DNA from: Pedobacter soli
GTDB lineage: Bacteria; Bacteroidota; Bacteroidia; Sphingobacteriales; Sphingobacteriaceae
Length of the DNA stretch: 64,000 nt
Assembly: GCF_900101435.1 (NCBI RefSeq)
Contig: NZ_FMZH01000008.1
Span: 186,001 to 250,000, forward strand
Direction: 5' to 3'
Under the pieces are notes generated by a model. It had not been told where the DNA came from, did not search any database, and saw nothing but the letters and a program-made list of their open reading frames with translations. Positions 34,136 to 42,829 of this stretch are shown here, piece by piece (position 1 is the stretch's first letter; the number at the start of each line of letters is the position of its first letter). The position numbers and the translations under genes are program-made.

Positions 34136-34205
34136 AATCCGGAGTCGGTAACAGATTTGATCATTCAATTATTCTACCATTCAAAATTCAATCATTTACA
34201 ATTTT
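34117..34205. repeat. Phrase repeat spanning the scoA stop codon and scoA-scoB gap
   Basis: GAAGTCAGAAGTC at about 34118-34130 is the same phrase as at 15739 onward; GAGTCGG follows. Then come CATTCAA-type phrases (TCATTCAATTATTC, CCATTCAAAATTCAATC). It overlaps the last codons of scoA. Confidence 0.65.
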
Positions 34206-34865
34206 ATGTTTTCAAAAGAAGAAATAGCACAGCGTATTGCTAAAGAAATAAAAGACGGCTACTATGTTAACCTGGGGATTGGTATCCCTACGCTGGTAGC
34301 CAATTATATCCCCAAAGGAATAAATGTGGTACTCCAGTCGGAAAATGGTTTGCTGGGCATGGGGCCTTTTCCGTTTGAGGGAGAAGAAGATGCCGATTTA
34401 ATTAATGCAGGTAAACAGACCATTACTACCTTGCCGGGATCATCGATTTTTGATTCGGCCATGAGCTTTGGGATGATCCGTGCACAAAAAGTAGACCTGA
34501 CCATTTTAGGTGCCATGGAAGTATCTGAAAACGGCGATATCGCCAACTGGAAAATTCCTGGAAAAATGGTGAAAGGCATGGGAGGCGCCATGGATCTTGT
34601 GGCTTCGGCCAAAAACATTATTGTAGCCATGCAACATGTTAACAAAGCTGGCGAAAGTAAGCTGCTGCCGAAATGCACCTTGCCATTAACCGGTGTGAAA
34701 TGCATTAAGAAAATCGTAACCGAGCTTGCCGTGCTTGATATTTTACCCGAAGGTGGCTTTAAATTATTAGAGCGGGCTCCTGGTGTAGGTATCGAATTTA
34801 TACAGCAAAGTACTGCTGGCAGATTGGTGGTAGAAGGGGAGATTCCGGAGATGAGATTGGATTAA
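34206..34865 (+). CDS. scoB: 3-oxoacid CoA-transferase subunit B
   Basis: This 219-residue beta subunit has the catalytic Glu46 in VVLQSENGLLGMGPFP, the residue that forms the CoA thioester in this enzyme family. The oxyanion region GLGIPTL-like NLGIGIPTLVANY is at about residues 22-34. It follows scoA in the same direction, so the pair makes the heteromeric enzyme. Confidence 0.95.
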   Translation: MFSKEEIAQRIAKEIKDGYYVNLGIGIPTLVANYIPKGINVVLQSENGLLGMGPFPFEGEEDADLINAGKQTITTLPGSSIFDSAMSFGMIRAQKVDLTILGAMEVSENGDIANWKIPGKMVKGMGGAMDLVASAKNIIVAMQHVNKAGESKLLPKCTLPLTGVKCIKKIVTELAVLDILPEGGFKLLERAPGVGIEFIQQSTAGRLVVEGEIPEMRLD

Positions 34866-34917
34866 TGGTAATTGCTGTGGTTTGTGAAAATATAAACCAT
34901 GGCATTTAAATAAGTTT

Positions 34918-34985
34918 GTCACGTTGAGCTTGTCGAAACGTCTTACAATGTATTTATGTAGGTCCTTCGACAAGCTCAGGATGAC
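34918..34985. repeat. REP-like inverted repeat (TTGTCGAA type)
   Basis: TGAGCTTGTCGAA (34925-34937) has the exact inverted copy TTCGACAAGCTCA (34966-34978). Outer GTCAC and GATGAC extend the pairing. It lies between convergent scoB and udk. The same core, with C for T, appears at 59045-59093. Confidence 0.8.
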
Positions 34986-35020
34986 ATCCTAAATTAAGAT
35001 TGTTTTCTTGTCAGGCAATA

Positions 35021-35671
35021 TTATTCGTTATCTTGTAAAACTGTATTTCTTAACTCATTCGAAATCGCTTCAGTTATCGCAATAATTTCGTCGGGCTCAT
35101 TTGTATTGTTCATTACTACCTTGTGGCACTCATTGCGATAGGGGAGCAGGTACTCTTTGTAAGCCGGTACCACATGGTTATGCCATTTGTAAAGTACATC
35201 ATCTTCAGGGTAGCCGCGTTCCAGGCCATCACGTTTAATGCGACGATCCAATGCGATTTCTTCATCGGCATCCACAAAAATCGTATGGTCTAACAGTGCT
35301 GCAATTTCTTTAAAGTGGAGAATGAAAAGTCCCTCAACAATAATAATAGGGGCCGATTTAATTTCCAGGATTTTTACAACAGCCAATGGATTATTGAAAT
35401 TGTATTCCTTTTTATAAACCACCTCGCCGTTAATCAGCTGTTTAATGTCTCTCAAAAACTGCTCGCTATCAATAGTTGAGGGAAGATCGAAATTATACAA
35501 CTTATTTTCTTCCTGTGTCATTTCGCCTGCCGGAATGTAATAATCATCCTGCGATACCAGCGTTACTTCATCCTGCTTAAAGTGATGAAGGAAACAATTT
35601 AAAAAAAATGTTTTGCCAGATCCGCTACCGCCGGCAATACCAATTATAAATGGTTTTTTGTTTAAACTCAT
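35021..35671 (-). CDS. udk: Uridine kinase
   Basis: This 216-residue P-loop kinase phosphorylates uridine/cytidine (pyrimidine salvage). Walker A is GIAGGSGSGKTFF (about residues 11-23). The block DDYYIP and FDLPSTIDSEQF, then IIVEGLFILHF and DRRIKRDGLERGYPEDDVLYKW, fit the PRK/uridine kinase family. Its start overlaps the stop of the upstream LysM gene by 4 nt (ATGA), so the two are translationally coupled. Confidence 0.9.
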   Translation of the reverse strand: MSLNKKPFIIGIAGGSGSGKTFFLNCFLHHFKQDEVTLVSQDDYYIPAGEMTQEENKLYNFDLPSTIDSEQFLRDIKQLINGEVVYKKEYNFNNPLAVVKILEIKSAPIIIVEGLFILHFKEIAALLDHTIFVDADEEIALDRRIKRDGLERGYPEDDVLYKWHNHVVPAYKEYLLPYRNECHKVVMNNTNEPDEIIAITEAISNELRNTVLQDNE

Positions 35672-37197
35672 TGAGCGCTATAGGTTAAATTACAGAAAAA
35701 GCGTTTGTCTAAAGCGCCTAATGAATCGGCTACAGCTTTAGTCATTACAATGATAACATCTTTTGTGGATTCATTCTCTGTAAATTTACCAACAACTTTG
35801 GCAAAGGTAGTACGGTTGGTCATGGGGTTGGTAATTTTAATTACCCTTCCAACAGGTGCAGTACGGTGTAAAACCAACATTTTTGTGCCGTCAAGATCCT
35901 GGTCGGCAATCCAGACTGCAGTACCTTTTTCCTCAATCTGGCTTAAACCATAAACGCTCGGATCGCGACGTAGTTTAGGATCTTTCACCATGGTACTATC
36001 CGGATTGCTTTCCTGATCTTCTTTCGAAGCATCGTTTACCGATTTAGGTTGAGGTGGTTTTGGGATTACCAGTTTCTGATCAACTTTTAGTGTATTGTCG
36101 TCAAGCTTGTTTGCTGTTCTGATCTGATAGGCTGTAAGGTTATATTTTTTGGCAATCGAAAAAATGTTTTCGCCGGTAACTACCGTATGGATAAAACTTT
36201 CTTCTTTGGGCGCCTGTACTTCTTTTTCTTTAGTTCTGGTGTTTTCGGCTTGTTTTTCTTTAGGTACCTGTACATCGGCAATAATGCCGCCCGGTACTTT
36301 TAAAACCTGACCAATGGTAATGGCGTTATCTGGCAAATCATTCAGCTTCCTAATCTGATAAGCTGTTATGCCATATTGCTTGGCAATGGTGAAAATGGTT
36401 TCGTTGCGTAACACCGTGTGGGTGCCTGCTGCGTCAGCTGGTTTATTATCCTGAACCGGTTTTTCTTCTGCAGCAGCAACTACTTTACTTTCGTCGATGT
36501 TTTTGGTAGCGGGTATTTTAAGTTTCTGGCCAATCCGCAGGTTATTGCCCGATAGGTTATTGGCCTTTTTAACTTCTTCTACGGTAGTGCCATATTTTTC
36601 GGCAATTTTGCCTAAAAATTCTTTAGGCTTTACTTCATGCTCAATCATGGTCTGATCAGATGATGGAGTGTTTGAAGTCTGGCTTTCGTTATTGTTTTTT
36701 GCCGGAGGCGTTACCGGAGCTGATGAAGAAGCAGTTTGCTCTCCTTTTTTAGCAGGGATTTTAAGTACCTGGCCAATGCTCAGGTTGCTCCCCGACAGAT
36801 TGTTTAACGCCTTGATCTCGTTAATGGTGGTGCCGTATTTTTCGGCCAGCATATTCAGGTTTTCTTTAGCCTTTATAGTATGCTCAATTACATTACCGGC
36901 AGGTACATCTTGTGCAGTAGCTGTAGTACCCGTACCTGTGAAAGGAATATTGGTAGGCACTTTAATAATTACCCCAACCTGGAGGTATTTATTGTCGTTA
37001 AAAGCCATAATATCTTTAGGCGCAACGTTATATCTGCGCCCGATAGAGTAATAAGTATCTTTGGCTACGGTTTGGTGAACGATCAGTTTTTTGCCTTTAT
37101 TGTTTTCTACACCGATAGAATCTCTTGCTGTGCTGGCTTTGGCTTTCGCCACATTTATAGCCAATAACACTACAGCAGATAAATATATTTTATGCAT
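35668..37197 (-). CDS. Five-LysM protein with C-terminal RlpA-like (double-psi barrel) domain
   Basis: This 509-residue exported protein has a signal peptide (VVLLAINVAKAKA). Five LysM modules follow, each ending in the xxGQxLKIP pattern: about residues 35-80, 110-150, 185-225, 258-300 and 335-380, separated by low-complexity linkers. The last 100 residues (GTAVWIADQDLDGTKMLVLH and VGRVIKITNPMTNRTTFAKV) resemble the RlpA double-psi beta-barrel, a peptidoglycan-lytic or binding fold. It probably binds peptidoglycan. The catalytic Asp/His of true RlpA lytic enzymes was not confirmed. Confidence 0.87.
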   Translation of the reverse strand: MHKIYLSAVVLLAINVAKAKASTARDSIGVENNKGKKLIVHQTVAKDTYYSIGRRYNVAPKDIMAFNDNKYLQVGVIIKVPTNIPFTGTGTTATAQDVPAGNVIEHTIKAKENLNMLAEKYGTTINEIKALNNLSGSNLSIGQVLKIPAKKGEQTASSSAPVTPPAKNNNESQTSNTPSSDQTMIEHEVKPKEFLGKIAEKYGTTVEEVKKANNLSGNNLRIGQKLKIPATKNIDESKVVAAAEEKPVQDNKPADAAGTHTVLRNETIFTIAKQYGITAYQIRKLNDLPDNAITIGQVLKVPGGIIADVQVPKEKQAENTRTKEKEVQAPKEESFIHTVVTGENIFSIAKKYNLTAYQIRTANKLDDNTLKVDQKLVIPKPPQPKSVNDASKEDQESNPDSTMVKDPKLRRDPSVYGLSQIEEKGTAVWIADQDLDGTKMLVLHRTAPVGRVIKITNPMTNRTTFAKVVGKFTENESTKDVIIVMTKAVADSLGALDKRFFCNLTYSAQ

Positions 37198-37479
37198 TTA
37201 TTTTTATGTAAATTTCTAAGTCAAAGGGAGCAATTATACGAAAATATTGTTAACCATCTTAAGTTCGGGTATTCGTTTTTAAGTAAAAATAAGATGACTG
37301 TAGTACTGTGTTTTGTATATCCTATTCATTAACAAATGTTTGTGAAATGGTTAATTTAAACCTGTCGAATATAAAACGTACTAATAAATCAGGTATTGTT
37401 CAAAAGCCGTTTTTGGCTCAAACTTTTACAAAGTTCACTTGTTTAAATAACATTCAAATACAAGTAAAACAAAACAAAA
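37198..37479. other. Divergent promoter region of the LysM and dps genes
   Basis: This is a 282-bp AT-rich stretch without a credible gene; a short open frame from 37308 overlaps the dps start and is not supported. Confidence 0.4.
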
Positions 37480-37959
37480 ATGGACGCAAAAGAAATAAGT
37501 TTAAACGAAAAAGAAGTAAAACCTGTGGTTGATCTTTTAAACGATTACCTGGCCAATTACCATATTCACTACCAGAAATTAAGAGGCTGCCACTGGAATG
37601 TAAAAGGGCAGAATTTTTTCACCCTCCACATTAAGTTCGAAGAATTGTATACCAATGCACAGCTCACCATTGATGAAATTGCCGAAAGGGTATTGACATT
37701 AGGTAAACCGCCGCATAGCCGTTTTGCCGATTACATCAAAGAATCGCAGATTAAAGAGATAGATACCATTGGCATGAAAGATTTAGATATGGTGGAGGCT
37801 ATTTTAGACGATATGGCTACTCTGATCGAACTGGAGCGTGAGGTAATGGAAGCTTCGGATAAAGCTGGTGATGATGGAACCAACGATATGGTAAATAAGT
37901 TTATGCAGTTTAAAGAGAAAAACACCTGGATGTTAAGGTCTTTCGCAGGGAAAAGGTAG
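37480..37959 (+). CDS. dps: Dps-type DNA-protecting ferritin-like protein
   Basis: This 159-residue four-helix protein has the ferroxidase-site ligands in GCHWNVKGQNFFTLHIKFEELY (His, Asp/Glu), a classic Dps signature. It then has DEIAERVLTLG. Dps dodecamers store iron and protect DNA in starvation or peroxide stress. A phrase-repeat block starts right after the stop. Confidence 0.94.
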   Translation: MDAKEISLNEKEVKPVVDLLNDYLANYHIHYQKLRGCHWNVKGQNFFTLHIKFEELYTNAQLTIDEIAERVLTLGKPPHSRFADYIKESQIKEIDTIGMKDLDMVEAILDDMATLIELEREVMEASDKAGDDGTNDMVNKFMQFKEKNTWMLRSFAGKR

Positions 37960-37961
37960 GT

Positions 37962-38190
37962 CATTGGTTTATAGTTAATGGTCAATAGTTTATGGTTTAA
38001 TGCAGTTCATAGCCTAAACCAACCGTAAACTGCCAATTGCCAACTGATTATTGGTTCATTTGTTCATTGGCCATTAGTTCATTGGTCAGACCAACTGTAA
38101 ACTGCAAATTGCCAACTGATTATTGTTCATTGGTCATTGGTTCACTTGTCAAACTAACTGTAAACTGCCAATTGCCAACTGAATATTGTC
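37962..38190. repeat. Tandem phrase repeat between dps and ubiD
   Basis: A 29-bp unit starting GTAAACTGCCAATTGCCAAC occurs three times with few changes: 38025-38053, 38097-38125 and 38160-38188 (spacings 72 and 63). The units are separated by TTCATTGGTCATTGG-type phrases. A reverse-oriented related phrase (ATAGTTTATGGTTTA) at about 37985-38000 allows fold-back. A 70-codon open frame through it is an artefact. Confidence 0.85.
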
Positions 38191-38262
38191 TGCAGATAAA
38201 TAGAAAAGCTGTAAAATCTGTTTATCTGCGGGCTTTTTTATTTGTATAGCAGCGTAAATAGC

Positions 38263-38270
38263 TATCTTTG
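38263..38270 (+). promoter_or_regulatory. TATCTTTG (-7) promoter box of ubiD
   Basis: This is a perfect TAnnTTTG match ending three bases before the ATG at 38274; the predicted mRNA would be leaderless. Its overlap with the alternative TTG start rules against that codon. Confidence 0.6.
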
Positions 38271-38273
38271 GGC

Positions 38274-40109
38274 ATGGCATATAAAAGTTTAGCAGCATGC
38301 GTATCCGATCTCGAAAAGCACGGTCATTTAATCAGAATTAAAGCAGAAGTAGATCCCTATTTAGAAATGGCAGCCATCCATTTACGGGTTTACGAGCAAC
38401 AGGGACCAGCCATTTTATTCGAAAAAGTTAAAGGAAGCCCTTTTCCGGCAGTTTCTAATTTATTCGGTACGCTGGAGCGGTCGAAGTTTATTTTCAGGGA
38501 TACCTTACCTAAAGTGCAGCAATTGGTTTCGTTACGCAACGACCCAATTAAAGCTTTAAAAAATCCCTTTAAGTATGCAGGTTCAGCCATGTCGGCTTTA
38601 TCGGCCTTGCCACTTAAAACCCCTTCTGCTAAAAGCAAATTCTTAAAGACCAGTATCAGTCAGTTACCGCAAATTGTAAACTGGCCTATGGATGGTGGCC
38701 CCTTTGTTACCATGCCGCAGGTATATACTGAAGACGTTGAAAAACCTGGTGTAATGCATGCCAATTTAGGTATGTATCGCATTCAACTGGCTGGTAACGA
38801 TTATATTCAGGATAAAGAAATTGGTTTGCATTATCAGATTCATAGGGGGATTGGCGTGCACCAATCGAAAGCCAATGCCTTGGGGCAGCCTCTAAAGGTG
38901 AGTATTTTTGTAGGCGGTCCGCCGTCGCACCCCCTGGCTGCGGTTATGCCTTTGCCCGAAGGATTATCTGAAATGACCTTTGCGGGTGCGCTGGGTAACC
39001 GTCGCTTCCGTTATTTTTACGATGACGAAGGTTTCTGTATCTCTGCCGATGCCGATTTTATCATTACAGGTACGGTTTATCCGAACGAGAACAAGCCCGA
39101 AGGGCCATTTGGCGATCATTTGGGCTATTACAGTTTAACACACCCTTTCCCTTTAATGAAAGTGCACAACGTGTACCATAAAAAGGATGCAATCTGGTCG
39201 TTTACCGTAGTTGGCCGTCCACCACAGGAAGATACCAGTTTTGGTGCCTTGATTCACGAAATTGCAGGCTCAGCCATTCCTCAGGAAATACATGGACTAA
39301 AAGAAGTGCATGCAGTAGATGCTGCGGGGGTACATCCCTTGTTGTTTGCCATTGGTAGTGAGCGTTACACACCTTATTTAAAAGAGCGCCGCCCGCAGGA
39401 AATTTTAACCATTGCCAACCATATTTTGGGCAAAAACCAGTTGAGCCTGGCCAAATATGTTTTTATTGCGGCCAGGGAAGATAATGAGCAGCTGAGTACG
39501 CATCATATCGAAAGTTTCTTAAGTCATATTTTGGCACGGATAGATTTCACACGCGATGTTCATTTTTATACCAATACTACTATTGATACACTTGATTATA
39601 GTGGTGATGGTTTGAATAGCGGTTCGAAGGTGGTTATTGCTGCTGCAGGTAATGTGAAGCGCGAATTGTGGAGCCATATTCCTGAAAATTTGCAATTGGC
39701 CAATGGATTTTCTAAACCTCATATAGCCATCCCAGGCGTATTGGTACTGCAGACAGAGGCTTATATCAGTGCAGAGAAAACTGCCGCTGAAATTGCCTTG
39801 CTCAATATGGCTTTAATGGGGCAGGATTTAACAGGCCTCCCGTTAATCGTATTGGCAGATGATGCTGCATTTACCGCTGCAAATATCGATAACCTGGTTT
39901 GGGTAGCCTTTACCCGAAGTAATCCGGCAGCGGATATTTACGGTATTAACGATTTTACTATCAATAAGCACTGGGGCTGTAAAGGCTCATTAATTATCGA
40001 TGCAAGGAAAAAGCCTCACCATGCACCCGAATTAATTAAAGATGCAGCGGTAGAGGCTAAGCTTGATGAGATGAGTAAAAAGGGTGGAGTGCTTTATGGG
40101 GTGGTTTAG
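38274..40109 (+). CDS. ubiD: UbiD-family decarboxylase
   Basis: This 611-residue prenyl-FMN-dependent decarboxylase is the partner of UbiX. The conserved stretch GPFGDHLGYYSLTHPFPLMKV (E/R/E active-site region nearby: PEGPFGDH) and GRPPQEDTSFGALIHEIAG are diagnostic. UbiD enzymes decarboxylate 4-hydroxybenzoate-type or polyprenyl substrates. At about 610 residues it is longer than E. coli UbiD (497), as in other Bacteroidota. In these menaquinone-making bacteria the likely role is in menaquinone or aromatic-acid metabolism; the exact substrate is not shown. Confidence 0.9.
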   Translation: MAYKSLAACVSDLEKHGHLIRIKAEVDPYLEMAAIHLRVYEQQGPAILFEKVKGSPFPAVSNLFGTLERSKFIFRDTLPKVQQLVSLRNDPIKALKNPFKYAGSAMSALSALPLKTPSAKSKFLKTSISQLPQIVNWPMDGGPFVTMPQVYTEDVEKPGVMHANLGMYRIQLAGNDYIQDKEIGLHYQIHRGIGVHQSKANALGQPLKVSIFVGGPPSHPLAAVMPLPEGLSEMTFAGALGNRRFRYFYDDEGFCISADADFIITGTVYPNENKPEGPFGDHLGYYSLTHPFPLMKVHNVYHKKDAIWSFTVVGRPPQEDTSFGALIHEIAGSAIPQEIHGLKEVHAVDAAGVHPLLFAIGSERYTPYLKERRPQEILTIANHILGKNQLSLAKYVFIAAREDNEQLSTHHIESFLSHILARIDFTRDVHFYTNTTIDTLDYSGDGLNSGSKVVIAAAGNVKRELWSHIPENLQLANGFSKPHIAIPGVLVLQTEAYISAEKTAAEIALLNMALMGQDLTGLPLIVLADDAAFTAANIDNLVWVAFTRSNPAADIYGINDFTINKHWGCKGSLIIDARKKPHHAPELIKDAAVEAKLDEMSKKGGVLYGVV

Positions 40110-40242
40110 TTGGATAGAAACTTTAATTTACAAGCTAACTGTTAGAAATGAACTTTGTTAAGTCAATTAATTTGGTGAGTAAGTTTGGTATGTGCTCATC
40201 TCGTTACATCTAACCTACTATAAATTACTTTTCTCAGAATGG

Positions 40243-40716
40243 CTAAATACCACAGAAATTGGCAGCGCCTTTTAAAATCATTGTTGTAAGAAATCCCACA
40301 ACCAAAGTGAGGATCATTGAGCTAATAGCTTCTATTCCAATTCTAGCAGCTATCGCCGTCAAAGCAATTCCTATTATTTCTTTCAATTTTGCTTCTTCGT
40401 CAATAAGTTTTTGTATCTCAGCATTGATCTTGCAAAGAATGTTTTTTATCTGATTAGCTGTTTTATTTCTATTCAACCAATCCAAAAATTTACGAAAAGG
40501 GTCCCACATTTCGTAACTTATATTTGTCGAATAGGACTCGGACATCATGCTTGTAATATCTTCCAAATTGGGTTTAATATCTAAATCTTTATCAATTTCC
40601 CAATTAATATTACTTCGCATATATCCCAAAGGATCTTTTGAATCAACAGCTGATTTTAGTTGTTTCGATAGAACATCCAAGTCAAATTTTTGATTTATTT
40701 CTTCAAGTGCATTCAT
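40243..40716 (-). CDS. Hypothetical protein with C-terminal membrane helices
   Basis: This 157-residue protein has a charged N-terminal two-thirds, mostly helical. Two hydrophobic stretches at the C-terminus (IGIALTAIAARIGIEAISSM and ILTLVVGFLTTMILKGAANF) look like a helical hairpin in the membrane. I recognise no family. The gene is AT-rich and lies with other unknown genes (to 42829) in a likely accessory block. A pore-forming or immunity-type role is possible but unsupported. Confidence 0.6.
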   Translation of the reverse strand: MNALEEINQKFDLDVLSKQLKSAVDSKDPLGYMRSNINWEIDKDLDIKPNLEDITSMMSESYSTNISYEMWDPFRKFLDWLNRNKTANQIKNILCKINAEIQKLIDEEAKLKEIIGIALTAIAARIGIEAISSMILTLVVGFLTTMILKGAANFCGI

Positions 40717-40883
40717 TTTTTTATCTATTGATTTGCAAGGCCTACTCTATGTGGTTTTCGGCTTCCCCATTTAACATAATTAATGTTAATTTCCAAGATC
40801 GGGCATGTCTGATTTTCTGCCTCAATTTTGAGGTTAAAATTGATGACAACTGTTTAGTCAGGAATTAGACTGTTCACTAGTGC

Positions 40884-41078
40884 TTAAATAATATAATAAC
40901 TTTGTGTTACTTCAATCTTAACAATATGGTCTTCATTGTTTGGTAAAGCTTTGTGGTCTTCTCCATCCGCTTCTGCTTCGTATTTCGATTTCCTTTTTGG
41001 ACCTACATACTTTTCACAAGTTGTACAGTCTGCCCTGTAAATAAAGGTAAATGGGTTGTGTTTAATGTTTTGTGGCAT
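40884..41078 (-). CDS. Small hypothetical protein with CxxC
   Basis: This 64-residue protein carries one CTTC pair after IYRAD, followed by an acidic stretch and a C-terminal VTQSYYII. No family is recognised. It is separated by 12 nt from the following gene on the same strand, so they may be co-transcribed. Confidence 0.5.
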   Translation of the reverse strand: MPQNIKHNPFTFIYRADCTTCEKYVGPKRKSKYEAEADGEDHKALPNNEDHIVKIEVTQSYYII

Positions 41079-41090
41079 AATTGGTTATGT

Positions 41091-42470
41091 TTAAAAGTTT
41101 AAAAATGATATTGGAATTGATAAGCGTAATCCTAGTTCATTTCGTTGAAATGTTTTTAGCTTAGATTCTGAGTTATTTGACAGATCGCTCAATCTGAAAT
41201 ATAATTCAGCGTTTAATTTTGCTTTGGTTTCTTTATCTTTCATATCATAAAATGAATAAAGAAGACCAATGCCGGCATTATAAATGGGCTTACTGTTCTG
41301 TGTGAAATTCGCTTCAGGATAAATATGGATTGCGGCTTCATTTTTGAAGAAGAACTTATAATAATCAGCATAAAATTTAGCCGCTAATATTTTTGTTTGA
41401 TAATCTCCTTTATAGGCATTGAATTTTTTTATAGTTGATCTTTGATTAAGCGAACTTCCATAAAGATTAGTATCATTTATTTCAACTTTAGTTAAGTCGG
41501 CAAAATTATCGTCTACGCTTCCCTTGAAACCAATTAGCAAGTAATAGGTTGGCTTACTATAATGATTCCATTTGTATAGATTATATTCTATTGTCATGTT
41601 CCAAACAATATTATTTTGTTTTACAATTTGGCTGTCTAAAGAAGAAAAGCGAGGAAGAAATTGATTAAAGTTGTTGTTAGATAAACCTCCGCCTAAACTA
41701 ATCCATTGAAAGGATATACCGGTGTATTCAAATTCTAAAAGTGCTTTTGCTTTCGCTTTCTGCTCTGCATTTTTAATTTTTTGATCTGCTTCTTTTAAAG
41801 AAGGAAACATTTGTTGTTTGAGTAGAAGAGAATCCTTTTGGAATGTTTTCAATGCCAGTTGATATTCCAGATCAGCTTTTCGTTCAGGATTTGAGCCAAC
41901 ATCTTGTAATTTTGAATCTATTGCCTTTATTTCATTAGCCAGTAAGGCAATTTTGCGTCTTAATAGAATAGAATCATGGACGTTAATTGTTTGGCTAATT
42001 GAAGTCTCTGCTTTAGCATCATTTATTTTCTTTTTTAGTTTTTCAATTTCATCAGTATAAAATGAAATTGAAGAAGATCTTAATCTGAAATTGTATTTAA
42101 AGTTTATCCCCACATTGCTGTTAATTTTGGTTTGATTAAAAATGGCAAAAAAACCATCAGTTATTCCTCCACTCGCATTAATGGATAGCATGTCACCATT
42201 TTTGAAATTTTTAGTCGCATTAAAAGCTACTTTGCCATCTTTAATATCAGCAGAGGCGTAATTACCAATAGTTGTTCTCCCACTACTATTGATTACTGCA
42301 TTAAATTCTCTTTTTAAAATGTTGTTAAAAGCAACTGAATCTAGTTGAAACTCTGAATAAAATGAGCTGAGTTTTTTTGAAGTACTATTTGGTTGATTGT
42401 CGCTTATTATTTGACAATTGCCTATGCAGTAGCTGATTGAAAAAATCAAAAATAAGAATATCGTTTTCAT
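41091..42470 (-). CDS. Hypothetical exported beta-barrel-like protein with central coiled coil
   Basis: This 459-residue protein has a signal peptide (IFLFLIFSISYCIGNC). Residues of about 50-130 and 260-459 are rich in alternating hydrophobic strands, ending in the aromatic residue F (RLSIPISFLNF), as in outer-membrane beta-barrels. Residues of about 135-250 form a coiled coil (DEIEKLKKKINDAKAE, then LLRRKIALLANEI and ADLEYQLALKTFQKDSLLLK). I do not recognise a family. The combination suggests an outer-membrane barrel with an inserted periplasmic coil; that is inference. Confidence 0.7.
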   Translation of the reverse strand: MKTIFLFLIFSISYCIGNCQIISDNQPNSTSKKLSSFYSEFQLDSVAFNNILKREFNAVINSSGRTTIGNYASADIKDGKVAFNATKNFKNGDMLSINASGGITDGFFAIFNQTKINSNVGINFKYNFRLRSSSISFYTDEIEKLKKKINDAKAETSISQTINVHDSILLRRKIALLANEIKAIDSKLQDVGSNPERKADLEYQLALKTFQKDSLLLKQQMFPSLKEADQKIKNAEQKAKAKALLEFEYTGISFQWISLGGGLSNNNFNQFLPRFSSLDSQIVKQNNIVWNMTIEYNLYKWNHYSKPTYYLLIGFKGSVDDNFADLTKVEINDTNLYGSSLNQRSTIKKFNAYKGDYQTKILAAKFYADYYKFFFKNEAAIHIYPEANFTQNSKPIYNAGIGLLYSFYDMKDKETKAKLNAELYFRLSDLSNNSESKLKTFQRNELGLRLSIPISFLNF

Positions 42471-42508
42471 AGTTAAGTTTTTAAGCGTGAGAATTTTAAA
42501 GATTAGTT

Positions 42509-42829
42509 TTAAGGAAGCGTTTCTACTATAAAATTTGTAGAGGCGTATATTTTAACACCCTTTAAGTCTGAAGGAAATTTGGCCAAAAAATATGGCTTGG
42601 AATGAATGGGGGTAATTACTTCTGTAACAATGCCTACAGGTTTGTTAGCCACAAAATCAAATTCATAAATACCATCTGCAGGCGGTACGATGTAAACATA
42701 TGGACTTAATTTTCCGTTTGACCATCCGCCGGTTTTAACTGTGCCGTAAGCGTTAATTACTAGGGTTGATGGATCATCTTTAAGTATTTCTAACGTGCTA
42801 GAAATTACTGATAATACTTTTTCTGTCAT
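42509..42829 (-). CDS. Hypothetical protein, beta-rich
   Basis: This 106-residue soluble protein has no signal peptide. It is rich in strands with conserved-looking YVYIVPPADGIYEFDFVANKP. No family is recognised. It starts an AT-rich minus-strand block of four unknown genes. Confidence 0.55.
   Translation of the reverse strand: MTEKVLSVISSTLEILKDDPSTLVINAYGTVKTGGWSNGKLSPYVYIVPPADGIYEFDFVANKPVGIVTEVITPIHSKPYFLAKFPSDLKGVKIYASTNFIVETLP

Noticed and set aside
34304..34705. 133-codon antisense frame
   Set aside because: It lies fully within scoB on the other strand and shows no family features.
37308..37532. 74-codon open frame upstream of dps
   Set aside because: It overlaps the dps start in another frame and has no recognisable features; it lies in the divergent promoter region.
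38025..38188. Spaced 29-bp repeats resembling a CRISPR array
   Set aside because: Units are degenerate, spacers are 34-43 nt of related phrases rather than unique sequence, and no cas genes are near.
38037..38249. 70-codon open frame with repeated LPTDY phrases
   Set aside because: It is encoded by the three-unit phrase repeat between dps and ubiD; no start or composition of a real gene.
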